From Luzula sylvatica (Eukaryota; Streptophyta; Magnoliopsida; Poales; Juncaceae): a DNA stretch of 64,000 nt. The stretch lies in the NCBI GenBank assembly GCA_946800325.1, contig OX326960.1, positions 51,331,355-51,395,354 of the forward strand, read 5' to 3'. This document shows, in pieces, positions 45,004 to 56,865 of this stretch; position 1 is the first letter of the stretch, and each line of letters begins with the position of its first letter. The notes under the pieces were generated by a model, which ran no database searches, was not told where the DNA came from, and saw only the letters and a list, made by a program, of their open reading frames with translations. The translations under genes and the position numbers were made by a program.

Positions 45004-46075
45004 CTCCATAAAAAATGCTGGAAGATAGTTGTACGGAATGTACATTGCGACTCATATAATTACCCTAGCCGCTTAAGAAATTAGTTGTGCGCCCCAACAA
45101 AAACTTTGGAACTTTTCAAATACAACCCTTGAATTTAAATATTATAAAAGACAATAAATAATTTGTTTAATTTACATTTACACTCATAACTATATGTAAC
45201 TCTAAATTTTTGTTCCAACATAATTAAATATTGAACAAGAAATTTTCGATTCAAAATATTTCTATGAAGAATCATAATAAATGTCAAAATCCTACTTTTG
45301 AGTACATCAAGTTAGTTCTATTTTCCTTCCATAGAGCGTCACAGAGTCACGCGACACTAAACATAATATATACATAAAGCATACCGACGAATCCACATCA
45401 TATTATCACCGGACCCCTTTTTAAAATTGTAAACCCGGTTTATGTTTTATCCAAATAAAATTATTTTCATAATAAAATATTATACCATATAATTTACTAA
45501 ATAACTTTCATAAAATAAAACACGTCTTTATGGCCAATTATTGATTTTTGAAAACATTATCCAAATTCATTTTATTTATCAAATCTTCAAATTCGATCCA
45601 ACTTTTGCAAATTGAAAAGATCTTCCTTTTCCCAGCTGTGAGGATGTTACGATGATCGTGCTTGAGCGTTGTCCCCCCACTGATTTGCAGGTATTTTCCT
45701 TCGCGCAAGAGCTTACCAAATCAGACGCTTTTGGAATGGTCTGTGGTGCGGTTCATGAAGTCTGATGTCTCAATAGCTGAGTCGGCAGCATCCCCACCTT
45801 TTGGAGTTGCATCGCATTGGCGGATTGAGTCTCCTCTATTTTTTTGTCGCAATGCCTGCATCTCTTACAATATTTGACCGAACTGAGATCGGTTTTCAGT
45901 CGTGTCTGCAGCGAATTTTCGGTATTGGTCCTCCTCTACTGCTTGTTGGGTCCTTTTCGTGATTAATTGTTCAACTTTATCAAATTGGGAACTAAAACGT
46001 ACAAATAACCCAAATCGATAATCCACTCAATGATCGAGATAAACAAAAAACAACTAAATTCGATTATACCAACAA
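45004..46075. other. Intergenic with a possible gene fragment at 45610-45880
   Basis: 45625-45880 is less AT-rich and open in several frames (for example a 71-aa plus-strand frame from 45662). I do not recognise a product. The remainder is AT-rich. Confidence 0.3.
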
Positions 46076-48251
46076 AATCATTTCACAAATCACATTACAA
46101 TTCATAAACATGGAAATACCCTCTTTTATACTATATATATTCTAGTAAAGCTCGAATGAGCTGTCATGTCTCTGACAGTTTGTTAGAGCAACAGGATCAT
46201 TCCCCTCCATTTGTTAGACGGGTTCGGGTATGGTTCAAGAGTCGTTGGAGGATGATCCGGCCACTAATGACCATTGAATGATGTTTTTGATGAGAATTGT
46301 GATATTTTTTGTAAGGTTATTGTTGATCGTTTATATATCATGTTAATAAATCATTAAAGTCGAAATTCAATGATCAATAACGTATTGGTCGGAGCATCCT
46401 CTAACTGTTGGACCATATCCAAACTCTTGCTAGACTTGGTGTGTCTAATTTTCTTACACCACGATTGTTAGGATTTCGGGCAACCTTATTGCACAGCGGA
46501 ACTTACCCGAACCCCTTAAACCATGGATCTGTGTATCGCTAATTAGGTACGAAGGAAGAGTTTCAAAATTTATACCTCTGATTTAGTTCAAATCTGGTTG
46601 AAGGAAGCAAGGACGATCACTTCAAGCGATGCTCCAAACTCGACACCACACTCTAGAGGTATCCACACGCGACTCGTTCGACTTGGATGTGAAGACTCCC
46701 GATGCTAGTCGGTCTCTTCCTCCCTTCAGAAAATCTGCTTGCTTCTCTTTTCTTTCACAAAGAAATTCAGCCAAGATTCACTCTTTTCTTTCTCTCTAAG
46801 AAAACTATTTTCTCTAAGTTTTACTCTCTAAATTCGAAATTCTTTGAGTCAAAATTCTGCCCAAGAGATTGAGTGAATCTATATTCTTTATGAAGAGGTT
46901 TAAGTGTGTATTTATAATCAAGTGGAAAACTCTTAGAATTCCAACCACTTTTGTGGCATCCAATGCTCACAAAAATATCTTCATCAAATGAATAATATCC
47001 TGAATATTAATATCATGCATCCATACATGCATGTAGCATTCAATTAATGCTTTACACCTCTTCATCCTTATTTGATTTTTCTGTGTCCAATCCAAACTTG
47101 TCTTTGTGTGTGACCCTATAGGTTTATTTAATGTTGGCAGCATATTAAATCTCTATTTAAATATGCAAATCATAATTGGCCTCTAGCAAGGCATTATGAT
47201 TACCCAAATTAAATAAATGATTTGCGATCATAACATATTTATCAAATAGACAAATTACTAGCTCTCTTGTTCATACGATATCTGTTGATCAAAGGCATGG
47301 TGAAATGTCATCATTTCTAAATCAACTTAACTCTTTTCCGATATAGAATTAGATTGAATGTTCAATTAGTATTAACAACACATGTTAATCTTATTGAGCG
47401 TGGCCACGCATTTCCTTCAATCCTAATTCATCAGGGGTGCCTGAGAGATATCTCTTTCAATCATGAAAGGAACAACTTCCATCTTGGTTATTCACATCCT
47501 CCAACATGCTTCATGTAATACCCAATTATGATCTTGATTACCCGGTTAAAGATAACAAAGAAACATATCTAAGTATCACAATTCACAGGTGAGAAATCTA
47601 ATGATAACCCCAGGTCAAAGAACTAAAATTCTATTTGTTTATGAGAATATATATAATGACAATAACCATGTATATTCTCATAAGTTGGTCAGTCCAATAT
47701 GTATTCTCTAATACATATCTATATTCCATATTTGACATCACTACATCTCTATGTATTCCATGTCCATGATCAGTAAAACATAATCATCTCATATGCGAAT
47801 ATACTGGTGTACACATATATTCTATTTTCTTAGACATGTATATCTCTATATACATCATATATATGACCAGGGACATTTAGAATCGTATTACGTTCATTGC
47901 TACAGTTTTACTATCATAATCACATATTATGATGATGTATAAACTAGTGATACAATTCAAGGCTTATTCACATATTCCTAAATATGTTAAATAACCAGTA
48001 CACGTATTAAATGAAACTTTAATCAAATATTAAAATATTAGATCAGCAGACATAAATAATAATGATCATTCGTTTACATACAAGCCAAACAGTTCAGCCT
48101 AGGGTATTATTCTGTTCTGTCCAGGACATTATTTCGTTCAGCCTAGGAAATTATTTCCTTCAACGATCTAGGACCAGGCCCAGTAACAGAAATGGCCCAT
48201 TCTCAAAGCAACAGTGCCAGCCAATCAATTCAAAGTTTGCATCTGACATCA
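46076..48251 (+). repeat. Tandem duplication copy A, split by a solo LTR
   Basis: 46076-46465 plus 48163-48251 correspond to 48418-49411. Shared words: TCTAGTAAAGCTCGAATGAG, CTCTGACAGTTTGTTAGAGC, GGATCATTCCCCTCCATTTG, GAGTCGTTGGAGGATGATCC, CGTATTGGTCGGAGCAT, then ACGATCTAGG, CCCAGTAACA and CCAATCAATTCAAAGTTTGC. This copy lacks the hAT MITE and carries the solo LTR instead. Confidence 0.9.
46466..48162. mobile_element. Solo LTR with 5-bp TSD, proven by an empty site
   Basis: 1697 bp, TGTTAGGATTTCGGGC ... TTATTTCCTTCA, flanked by ACGAT (46461-46465 and 48163-48167). The sister repeat at about 49313-49335 reads TTACACCACGATCTAGG without the insert. The first 90 bp (TTGCACAGCGGAACTTACCC) resemble the GTGTGCAGCGGAATTATTC start of the copia LTRs at 31038 and 34656, so it is likely the same superfamily in the minus orientation. 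No coding sequence inside. Confidence 0.93.
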
Positions 48252-48417
48252 GGGATGGATCCATGATCAATATATAGGGAGGCAGATTTTATAAGGGGGA
48301 CCGGAAAAAAAATTAAAATATGTGGATTGATGGTATTGAACTCAAGACCTTTCATCTCACAAACATCAACTTACAACTAGACTACTCTAATCTTTGTAAG
48401 TGTAAATGGAAACATAG
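48252..48417. other. Spacer between the duplicated copies
   Basis: Short unique DNA. No gene. Confidence 0.3.
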
Positions 48418-49411
48418 TAAAATTGTTTCCCAAATCACATTACATTTCATAAGCATGAAAATACCCTCTTTTATACTATATATATTCTAGTAAAGCTCGA
48501 ATGAGCTGTCACCTATGTTACGCGGATACTCCAAAAATGCAGAAGTATCCTGAGGATACGGGTATCCGATACGGATACGGGTGCGATACGGCTGCGATAC
48601 GTATCGGATATGCCACGTGGCGTATCCGATTATTTTAATATTTATTTTTTTCGGATACGGCGGGGATACGGCAGGATACGGCTGGGATACGTTTAGGATA
48701 CGGCTGGGATACTCCATTTAGGATACTTTGGCCCAATATATGTTTTGGCCCATAATATTTTTAAATAATTTGTATATGATACTTCTAGGATACTTCTAGG
48801 ATACTTCTAAAATTAGTTTTAGGATACTTCTAAAATAATTTAAGATAATTTTATGATACTTGTATTGTTATGTTTATTTTTTTTATTATTATGATATTTA
48901 ATTTAAAAATATTATTTATTTATTTATTATATATAATATAAATATATTAAAATAATAACTATATAGCCGTATCCGTATCCGTGATTTTTCAAAAATTGCC
49001 GTATCGCCGTATCCGTATCGTATCGGATACGATACCCATACCCGTATCCGTGCAACATAGGCTGTCACGTCTCTGACAGTTTGTTAGAGCAGCTGGATCA
49101 TTCCCCTCCATTTGTTAGACGGGTTTGGATATGGTCCAAGAGTCGTTGGAGGATGATCCGACCAATACACTAATGATCATTGAATGATGTTTTTGATGAG
49201 AATTGTGATATTTTTTTTAAGGTTATTGTTGATCGTTTGTATATCATGTTAAGAAATCATCATTAAAGTCGGAATCCAGTGATCATTAACGTATTGGTCG
49301 GAGCATTGTCTAATTTTCTTACACCACGATCTAGGCCCAGGCCCAGTAACATAATTGGCCCATTCTCAAAGCAACGGAGCCAGCCAATCAATTCAAAGTT
49401 TGCATCTGACA
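48418..49411 (+). repeat. Tandem duplication copy B, carrying a hAT MITE
   Basis: Counterpart of copy A. Its reading AGTAAAGCTCGAATGAGCTG|TCAC is interrupted at 48513 by a MITE that copy A lacks. Confidence 0.9.
48513..49060. mobile_element. hAT MITE, CTATGTTGCACGGATAC family, with 8-bp TSD
   Basis: Ends CTATGTTACGCGGATAC and GTATCCGTGCAACATAG are inverted repeats. GCTGTCAC flanks both sides (48505-48512 and 49061-49068). Copy A of the host duplication has the uninterrupted site GAGCTGTCATGTCTCTG. The subterminal regions are packed with GGATACGG/CCGTATCC words. A 74-bp copy lies at 57829-57902, and old fragments are at about 10365 and 11750. Confidence 0.95.
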
Positions 49412-49584
49412 TTATTCGCAAAAACCCGAAATTTTTCAAAATTACTGTATTAATAATTTTAATATCATTACAAAAATTCCTTTATTTATTTAAAAATAAT
49501 CACTGACAAATAAATACTCATTTAGGTGTTCCTCATCCCACCTTTACATACATGCAAGACAAATTTGAATCAAAAGTGTACTTA
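49412..49584. other. Downstream of the formiminotransferase-like gene
   Basis: Probable 3' UTR and terminator region of the minus-strand gene. AAATAAATAC-type A/T words, no defined poly-A signal. Confidence 0.3.
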
Positions 49585-52389
49585 TTAATTACGAGCATCA
49601 CATTTATCCACAGCCTTCATATACAAATCAAGAATCTCATCTGGCAGAAAATCCACCATATATCCCTTGCCCACAACCAAGCCCAATTCTAAGGCGACTC
49701 GCTCAACCTCATTCTGAACTTGAACAAGTCTAACTTCAAATGGATCAAGCAAATAACAGGCCACCTCGCAAGAATCATCACCATGCATCACGCCGATTGC
49801 TTGAACCGATCTAATCCCACCTCCCCTCTCACTAATGCTTGTTGCTATTTGCTTTACAAGCTCAATGTTGTCTGAATATATGGGCACGTTACAAGTTCCA
49901 ACCCATGTTGCAGCACCAATGGTCACGAGTCCTTTCGATGGAGTTAACTCAGTTGGTCCTTCGTCTGGTTTTACAAGTGAGATATCTGTGTTCAGGTCTC
50001 CTTTCCATTGATTTCCATCTAAATTAGGGTGGAAGTAATCAAGCTCTTTCCTTATGGTCTCCAGTGTCTTCCCTTCAGAGTGCGCTCCTCCATATAAATA
50101 CACCGGAACTATATTAATTTGCAAAACAAAACATTTATATCGCTTGAAGTTATTCTTCGATACACCAAAATTTTCTCGCCGTCCATTTCTCAAATCCTAT
50201 GGTCTATATTGATTAGGAAAACCAGATAAATTTAATCACCCTGTCAAAATTTCTTGTACAATGATGGACTAATACAACGAATGGCCCTTACAATAGTAAA
50301 CAGAAGACTTGTACAACATGGACTAATACAGCTATGGTGTGGCACCTCACGCTATCAATAATTGAGGCATGGATGTCTAAGAAGCAAAAAAAATGAGGAA
50401 AGAAAAAAGAGAATCGTGACAAATTTTATGGGCCGTGGTTAATTGGAATATCTGGAAACAAATGAGCAAAAGAATATGCCAAACGACAACTTCACATCCG
50501 ATAACTACGGCGAGGAAGCTTATGAAGAAACACTTCAATGGATGAAAACTTGCCAAAGGAACACACCGAACTTAGGTCAGTAAATTTTATTTTTCGGTTT
50601 TTTTAATATTTTTCTGTGTATTATTGAAAGCCGAAACTCTTAATTTTTTTAATGAACATTTAGGGTTTACCTAAAGGGCCCAACTTTCAAAAAAAAAAAA
50701 AAATCTTCAAATTTGGGTTGAGCCGGTGACCATATTTTTGTAAGAAAAAGGGGCAAGTGTAATAATGCCTTTATTCTTCATCCTGTTTATAATTCTTGTG
50801 CAGTATAAATTGAACACGTTTAGTTAAAGGAAGTACATAGGTGAAGTGTTTGACATCATTTGGTCTGTTAGCGATTACCAAAGAAATGCAAAGAATCTTG
50901 TGATCTAATAGGCCTATTATGTGCGATCTTAAGACGTAACGTTGTGAATAATTAAGATAACAATATTTTATATTTTATTAGAAATTAATTGTGAATACTA
51001 ATTAAGCCCAATTCTAAGGCGACTCGCTCAACCTCATTGTGAATAGATTATTTTTAAAGTGGAATTATATCATACACCATTTTGCAAAGGGAATTCGGAT
51101 ATTTTAGCAATTAATTATATTTGTAAAATGGTGTATCATAAAATTTATTTTTATGGAGATTTTTGTTTAAATGAACAACAAAAAATTCTAATTTAGTTAA
51201 ACATTAATTGATAAATATATTTGATATCTTACATTAAATATTCATAAATGAATAATTACTCAAAATGTCCTTGAAAATGAATGTATGATAAGAAAAAAGG
51301 TGTATGATAGAAATTCTCATTTTTAAAATATATCAATATATTGTTATCATTGCCGATGAGATGATAATAATGAATTTATATTATTCTGGATGTTTATATA
51401 ATATTTTCAATATTTATATATTTATATATCATATTTCTATGATATTAGATGTTATTTACATGCATGACTATATGCATCTATGCCCCAGAATAAAAAAGTT
51501 AGGAGACTGATAAGCATATTTAATGCGTGACCAGTGATCAATCATTTTCCAATGCACCAGAACCCCAGTAAAAGAAAACTAAGACTTTGCTAAGCCTTAA
51601 CCGGTTGACTTTAACTTTCCCCAAAATATCCTCATATGAATGAAGGGTGAGGATTTAATCTATCAAAATAATATTGAATTTTTTGGTGCACGGAAAAAAA
51701 AAAAAAAAACTCATTGAGTAGTAATATACAAATATATAGGGGTTTGATATGGTATTTCTCAATCAATCTCACTTAAATATTATTGATGCGTCAATCAATC
51801 GAGAGTATTTAAATAGACTCATTAGATTTCTTAATTAAATCACTCAATCCTTAATTATATCAATCAATTGAATCATAATTTATGGTATAATCAATACATT
51901 TAAACACTCTCGATTGACGCATCAAGAATGTTTAAGGTGAGATTGGATCATAAATTAATATTTTCCCTAATATATATACAATATACCGTCTAGTTTTTCG
52001 CCAATTTCGGATGCCATGTACATGCATAGCTCTGCAACCTTATCCAACGGGGTTTCGCCTAATGGATGAAAGACGATATGATCGACTACTCCAAGCCTAG
52101 GATGAGCCCCAGTGTGCAATCTCAGATCTATCTTCTCAAATGCAATCTTAACAATACCGAACACCGCGTCCATTAAAGGAGCTGCGTCGAGCAAGGACTT
52201 CGTATCGGAATGTGACACTAGTGTGTACACAACTCGATTGTAGATCTCGTCTGCGGACTTGTTCATAATGATTACTTCAGGTTGGAGCTCTGCAGCTTCT
52301 TCAATTGATTTCAGTACTGCCGAGTTTCGCCCTTCCGAGATGTACAGTTTGCAGCAAACTACCATAGAATTCCTTAATTCTGGTTTCAT
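49585..52389 (-). CDS. Formiminotransferase-domain protein (FTCD-N-like), two exons
   Basis: Exon 1 is 52389-51987 (starts MKPELRNSMVVCCKLYISEG) and exon 2 is 50108-49585. Exon 1 ends CTAGACG before GTATATTG, and exon 2 begins after TTAATATAG. Joining restores the phase (KLD-V-PVYLYGG) and gives 927 bp, 308 aa, the usual length of plant homologues. Motifs: YISEGRN near residue 17, the hallmark GAHPRLGVVDHIVFHPL near residue 95, VPVYLYGGAHSEG right after the junction, LVTIGAATWVGTCNVPI, the SERGGGIRSVQAIG block, and LVVGKGYMVDF near the C-terminus. In animals this fold transfers the formimino group from formiminoglutamate to tetrahydrofolate. The plant reaction is not settled. No transit peptide is obvious, so it is probably cytosolic. 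The 1878-bp intron holds two MITEs and a copy of 35 bp of exon 2. It looks functional. Confidence 0.9.
51004..51038 (+). repeat. 35-bp copy of the gene's own exon 2 inside its intron
   Basis: Exact match in the same orientation to 49679-49713 (begins AAGCCCAATTCTAAGGCGAC, ends CAACCTCATT). It is bracketed by TTGTGAATA on both sides (about 50989-50997 and 51037-51045), like a short target or filler duplication. Confidence 0.92.
51058..51320. mobile_element. Intronic MITE, relative of 28616-28854
   Basis: Ends GGAATTATATCATACACC and, inverted, GAATTTCTATCATACACC. The interior words (ATCATAAAATTTATTTTTAT, TTAATTGATAAATATATT, GAATAATTACTCAAAATG) match the (TA)n-flanked MITE at 28616. Confidence 0.8.
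51735..51968. mobile_element. Intronic foldback MITE
   Basis: The left arm TTGATGCGTCAATCAATCGA/GAGAGTATTTAAA and the right arm TTTAAACACTCTCGATTGACG/CATCAA are inverted repeats. Outer arms CAATCAATCTCACTTAAATA and TTTAAGGTGAGATTGGATCA also pair. GGG...CCC ends next to TA suggest a PIF/Harbinger-type element, not proven. Confidence 0.75.
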
Positions 52390-52664
52390 GGTGGAATCTA
52401 TTAGGTGCTTTAGGTTTTAGTTTGAAATGATAGAATAGTACTGTAGGAAGTTTTGTGAAATGAACAAAATTAATAGGTTTGGACAATGACGGTGGGGTGC
52501 CCATTAAAGTTGCACATGGATAAGGGTGAATAGTTGAACTAAATAATGCTCAACGCGGATTTAGGAGATCTGCATTAAATAAATACGAGGGAAATTATTT
52601 CCTTATTGAATCGAGACCAACGTGCTGCCTTGTAATTCGACGTGCTGTCATCTTACATATTTAA
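52390..52664. other. Upstream region of the formiminotransferase-like gene
   Basis: Probable promoter and leader. I do not see a clear TATA box at a fixed distance. Confidence 0.3.
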
Positions 52665-52850
52665 ATAAACAAGGAAAATAGCCCGCGCTTCGCTGCGGGA
52701 TATATTATTTGATAAGAAATAATATAGTAAGCAAAAGTAATAATTTTATATATTATTTGATATATTATTTCGTTGCGGGATATATTATTTGATATATTAT
52801 TTGATAAGAAAATAGAAATATTTCTCGCGTTTCGCTGCGATTTTTCAAAA
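52665..52850 (-). mobile_element. Helitron-like 3' end with repeated hairpin motif
   Basis: AACAAGGAAAATAGCCCGCG and CTTCGCTGCGGG align with the Helitron-like end at 37348 (AACTAGTAAAATAATCCGCG). CTAG is mutated to CAAG. The TTCG(C/T)TGCGGGATATATTATT word recurs at 52770 and GCGTTTCGCTGCG at 52828, so the end is partly duplicated. Confidence 0.4.
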
Positions 52851-53641
52851 TCTGTTATGATCATAAAATAATAATTTTATCTAAAACGTTACAAGTGCAA
52901 AACAAAAGTAATCTTCATAAATTTTAATTTAAAAAAAAAAATCTGATATTAAATAGTGTCACAAGTATTATGCAATAAATGCAAATTTTTTTCCTCCTCA
53001 AAACATATCATATGTTCGAAAAGAAAAATTCAAATGTTTTATTTAGAATACAAAACATGTCAAATAAAATAAAATTCTGAAAAAGACCAACAAGAAAACA
53101 TAAAATACGCAGATTGGTACGAATCAAAAATATTATAATAAGCACAAAAAAATGCTGCTTGGTACCAATCAAAACTGTTATAATAGGAAAAAAAAAAAAT
53201 TCAAAAAAAACTATGAACAGTAACATGGATGAACAGTAACATGGACGGACAGTATCCTGGTGAACAGTGTTTGGTGAACAGTCGATGACGTGGCCTCACC
53301 ATATTCTTTGTATCCAAAAATTAATGAGAGGGAAGAATTATTTTTAAATAATAATAATACATGTTTACATTTAATATTATTTATATAACATGATCTTTAA
53401 GAAATCATCGCTTACGTATCATATCTTTTATAAATTATAGCATTAAATATAAATAATACATGTTTACTTTTAATATTATGTATATAACATTATCTATCAT
53501 TAAGAAATCATCACATACGTATCACATCTTTTATAAATTATCGCATTAAATATAATCGTACCGTGAAGCATATCTCTTCCCTCACTTTCATTTAACAAAT
53601 TGAGGGAGATCTTTACTTTTATTCAACTAATTTATGCAATC
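52851..53641. other. AT-rich intergenic
   Basis: Short duplications: TTGGTACSAATCAAAA plus TTATAATA at 53115 and 53160, GAACAGTAACATGGA at 53215-53245, and AATAATACATGTTTAC plus TTAATATTAT at 53345-53480. No gene. Confidence 0.4.
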
Positions 53642-53688
53642 ACTAGTATTATCATATCTCGCGCAACCCGCACGAAGTCGAACTATTG

Positions 53689-53689
<1 letters not shown>

Positions 53690-53750
<61 letters not shown>

Positions 53751-53945
53751 GCTAACATACTTAATTAAATGTAAAATTTTTGGTAATTAATGTTTTTTAT
53801 CATTGAATTTACATTAAGATTTGTATTTTTTCATAATAATTATGAAAGTTTGTACATATCATTAAATGTACGAATTACAATACAAATTCAATGATGAAAA
53901 AATATTAAATACCAAATTTTTTAATTAAGTAGGTTAGTCTTCCTC
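53690..53945. mobile_element. (AT)n-(AG)n microsatellite plus MITE
   Basis: (AT)n 53690-53732 and (AG)n 53732-53750 abut an element at 53748-53945 with ends GAGGCTAACATACTTAATTAA and, inverted, GAGGAAGACTAACCTACTTAAT. Internal arms with ATTCAATGATGAAAAAATATT also pair with the left half. Confidence 0.7.
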
Positions 53946-54126
53946 ATATAGGAGGCGGTTCCGTTGAGATCTTATTTGGAGTCCTTATTTTGAATCCAAA
54001 TCTAAATCTGGGGGCAAATCTTATTTTGAGTTCTTAACAAAATACTATATGATGACACATGGAGAAAAATCTAATGCTAAAAAAATCCTAAGTATCGAAC
54101 TCATGATACTTAATTAAGTATCTTAG

Positions 54127-54192
<66 letters not shown>
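53946..54192. repeat. MITE fragment followed by (TA)n
   Basis: Ends with CGAACTCATGATACTTAATT/AAGTATCTTAGC directly before (TA)n (54127-54192). The same word is at 25070-25112 and 28893-28935. Confidence 0.7.
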
Positions 54193-54195
<3 letters not shown>

Positions 54196-55100
54196 TGTTT
54201 AAAATTGCGGCGATATTGCGGCGATATTGCGGATATTGCGGCCTGGGATTTAGAATCGCAATTTCGCAACGAAATATTGCGGCATATAGCGTTTTTCCGA
54301 TATTGCGGAAATTGCGGCGAGATATCGGCGAGATATCGGTAATATTGCGGATATATCGGATGATATTGCGGATAATATTCAAATCGTTGTAATTTTCTTA
54401 TCCTTCCACCAAATTACATGAAATTTATATCGAAATCGCTCGTCTCGAAGAGAGGAATGCAGTGATGGGCTTGAATTTGTGAAATTTTGTCTTTTACCCT
54501 AAATTAAACACAAAATACACGTTAAAGTAATTTTATCGAGAATTATTTAATATAAATATTGTAACATAAATTTTGTGATTATTTAATACTTAGTTTCCAT
54601 GTTTTATTACCAAAATATTTGATAAAATATGCTCATAACGTATATAACTTCTAAAATGTGTCATTTTCATCTATAAATGTATGAATTTAGTAATTTTCAT
54701 TGTATTTCATTGATGTTTAGATTTAAAATTTGAGTTATAGTGTTTTGATATTTTTAGGATGTCGACAAAAAATTCTTCAACAAAATACAATTCCAAAGAT
54801 CCTGTATAATTTCTATTTTAATGGAAATTTTATGATCAACTTTTTCTTACATTGAAAAAGTTCATGGACAATCAACTTTTTTATTCTTTTTAGAAGAAAA
54901 TTATAAAGAAAATTTTATGATATTATTGGTGATAAAAAATATTGTGAAAAATATATTTAAACAAACTATTATTTTTACATAATTTTTTATCGCAACGACT
55001 GTCCGCAATAAGGTTATTGCGCAGCAATTGCGCCCGCAAACGCAATCCGCTGCAAAAAATACCCGACCGCAATGGACCGCAATATCGCAATTTAAAACAT

Positions 55101-55102
<2 letters not shown>
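54193..55102. mobile_element. hAT MITE in (TA)n, TTTAAAATTGCGG family
   Basis: The left end CAGTGTTTAAAATTGCGG and the right end CGCAATTTAAAACATTG are inverted repeats. Both flanks are pure (TA)n, so an 8-bp duplication cannot be distinguished from the repeat. Ends are rich in GCGATATTGCGG words, and the 910-bp interior has no coding frame. The related right end is at 28589. Confidence 0.85.

Positions 55103-55181
<79 letters not shown>
55103..55181. repeat. (TA)n microsatellite
   Basis: Almost 80 bp of uninterrupted TA. Confidence 0.95.
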
Positions 55182-55184
<3 letters not shown>

Positions 55185-55996
55185 TATGTTCTAGAGATCA
55201 TTATTGGCGACGACTGATTGAACTATTGGCGACGCGGATTTTTTTATTGGCGACCGCATGTTGCCCCATCAATAGCTTGCCCCCATTTGTACCAAGATGC
55301 TTCCTATGAGTTCTTTATTCAAACGAACTTCAATTTTTTCTAGTTCTTGGCGATTTTGTGGAGAAAATAATAAGCGGAGGAAGTGAAGAGGAGGATGAAT
55401 ATTGAAGAGGAGGAGGTGAAGAGAAGGTAAATTTATTTGTTTTTTTATGTATTTATAATTTATTTGTGTTGAATTAAAGATTTATGTTGATTTAGAGTTC
55501 AATTTCAACATTTATAGTTTACATTTCAAATTTTGGAGGTTTAAATTACAAGTTTAATGTTTAATTTACGAATTTGTGGTCTAATTTTGAAATTCGATGA
55601 TAAAAACTTGGTGATGGGAGTTAAATTTCAAAATTTGAGAATTCAACATTAAATCTAGACATTAAGTTGGATAAATGTGTTTAATATGGGTTTTAGTTAC
55701 AAAGGTATATGATATTTTGTAGGATAAATGTGTTTAATTTACACATTCAAGTTGGATAAGTGTGTTTAATTTCAAATTTTGATATTATTGTAGGAGATGT
55801 CCGGCGAAGTCGGTGAGGACTCCATATTTTGATGAACTCATGGCGGAAGCCATAAAGCTGAAAATCAAATTGACATTATGTTCTAAACTTCTCGCATGGT
55901 TACAATTTCAACGCGTACTCAATTTAAGGGTTTACAGATTTTAGGGTTTTAGGGTTTAGAGTTTATGATTTAAGTCATATTCACTTGTGTTTTTAC
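55182..55996. other. Decayed gene-like region (unidentified)
   Basis: GAGGAGGATGAATATTGAAG... GAAGAGAAGGTAAATTTATT looks like an exon with a GT donor at 55427, and TATTATTGTAGGAGATGTCC at 55786-55805 looks like the acceptor of a following exon (GGCGAAGTCGGTGAGGACTC). The hAT MITE at 55997 interrupts what follows. No protein family recognised. Confidence 0.3.
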
Positions 55997-56345
55997 CAAT
56001 GTTTTAAATAGCGTGTAGCGGCACGCAGCATTTTTGACGTTTAATTTAGCGGTTTGCGTTAGCGGGCGATATAGCGCCGCTTCACCATCGTAGCTGATTT
56101 ATCAAAATTATTATTTTTATAATACTACAATATGCATATAAGTATAATGTAGCGGCATAATATTATAAATAAAATTATATCGAATACTTATTTATATCAA
56201 CCTCACAAACTAACATATATTAAAAATTTATTTCTAAGAAATTTTTTATTATTATTTTATTATTCTATGACTGTAATTATAATAATGTTAATAATAGTTG
56301 TTGTTGATCTTATTCTTCCTATATAAATAATAATAATAATTATTA

Positions 56346-56376
<31 letters not shown>

Positions 56377-56612
56377 TATTATTGTTATTATTATTTAATA
56401 ACAATAATTCTTATTGTATAATAATAATATTAATTATTGTTATTATTATTATTATTATTATTGTTATTGTTATTATTATTTAATACCAATAATAATAATA
56501 ACAATAATTATTATTATTTATTATTATTACTATTATTTAATAACAATTATTATTATTGTGTAATGATAATTATGATTATTGTTATTATTATTTAATAATA
56601 ATAATAATAATC

Positions 56613-56707
<95 letters not shown>

Positions 56708-56865
56708 CACGCTATAGCACCTCTACGGCCGCTATATTTGAACGCTTCATGCTATAGCAGTCCGCTATCGCGTTGCAGCGGAACAAAACGATACATAGCT
56801 AAATTCCGAAGCGATGCAACATTTACCTCCTAAAATCCGCTATAGCGCCGCTATTTAAAACACTG
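55997..56865. mobile_element. hAT MITE with 8-bp TSD and a large ATT/AAT core
   Basis: Ends CAATGTTTTAAATAGCG and CGCTATTTAAAACACTG, with GTTTTTAC at 55989-55996 and 56866-56873. Subterminal GCTATAGCGCCGCTATTT-type words. The middle is a 390-bp microsatellite (56320-56706). Confidence 0.93.
56320..56706. repeat. (ATT)n / (AAT)n compound microsatellite
   Basis: ATT-strand blocks at 56338-56550 and a long AAT-strand block at 56595-56706 are partly self-complementary. The Asn-rich frame over it is an artefact. Confidence 0.95.

Noticed and set aside
49585..50193. Independent gene for the second formiminotransferase-like frame
   Set aside because: The upstream part of that frame (50109-50193) is intron. 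A clean acceptor at 50109-50110 joins in phase with the exon ending at 51987.
56579..56833. Poly-Asn protein
   Set aside because: Translation of (AAT)n.
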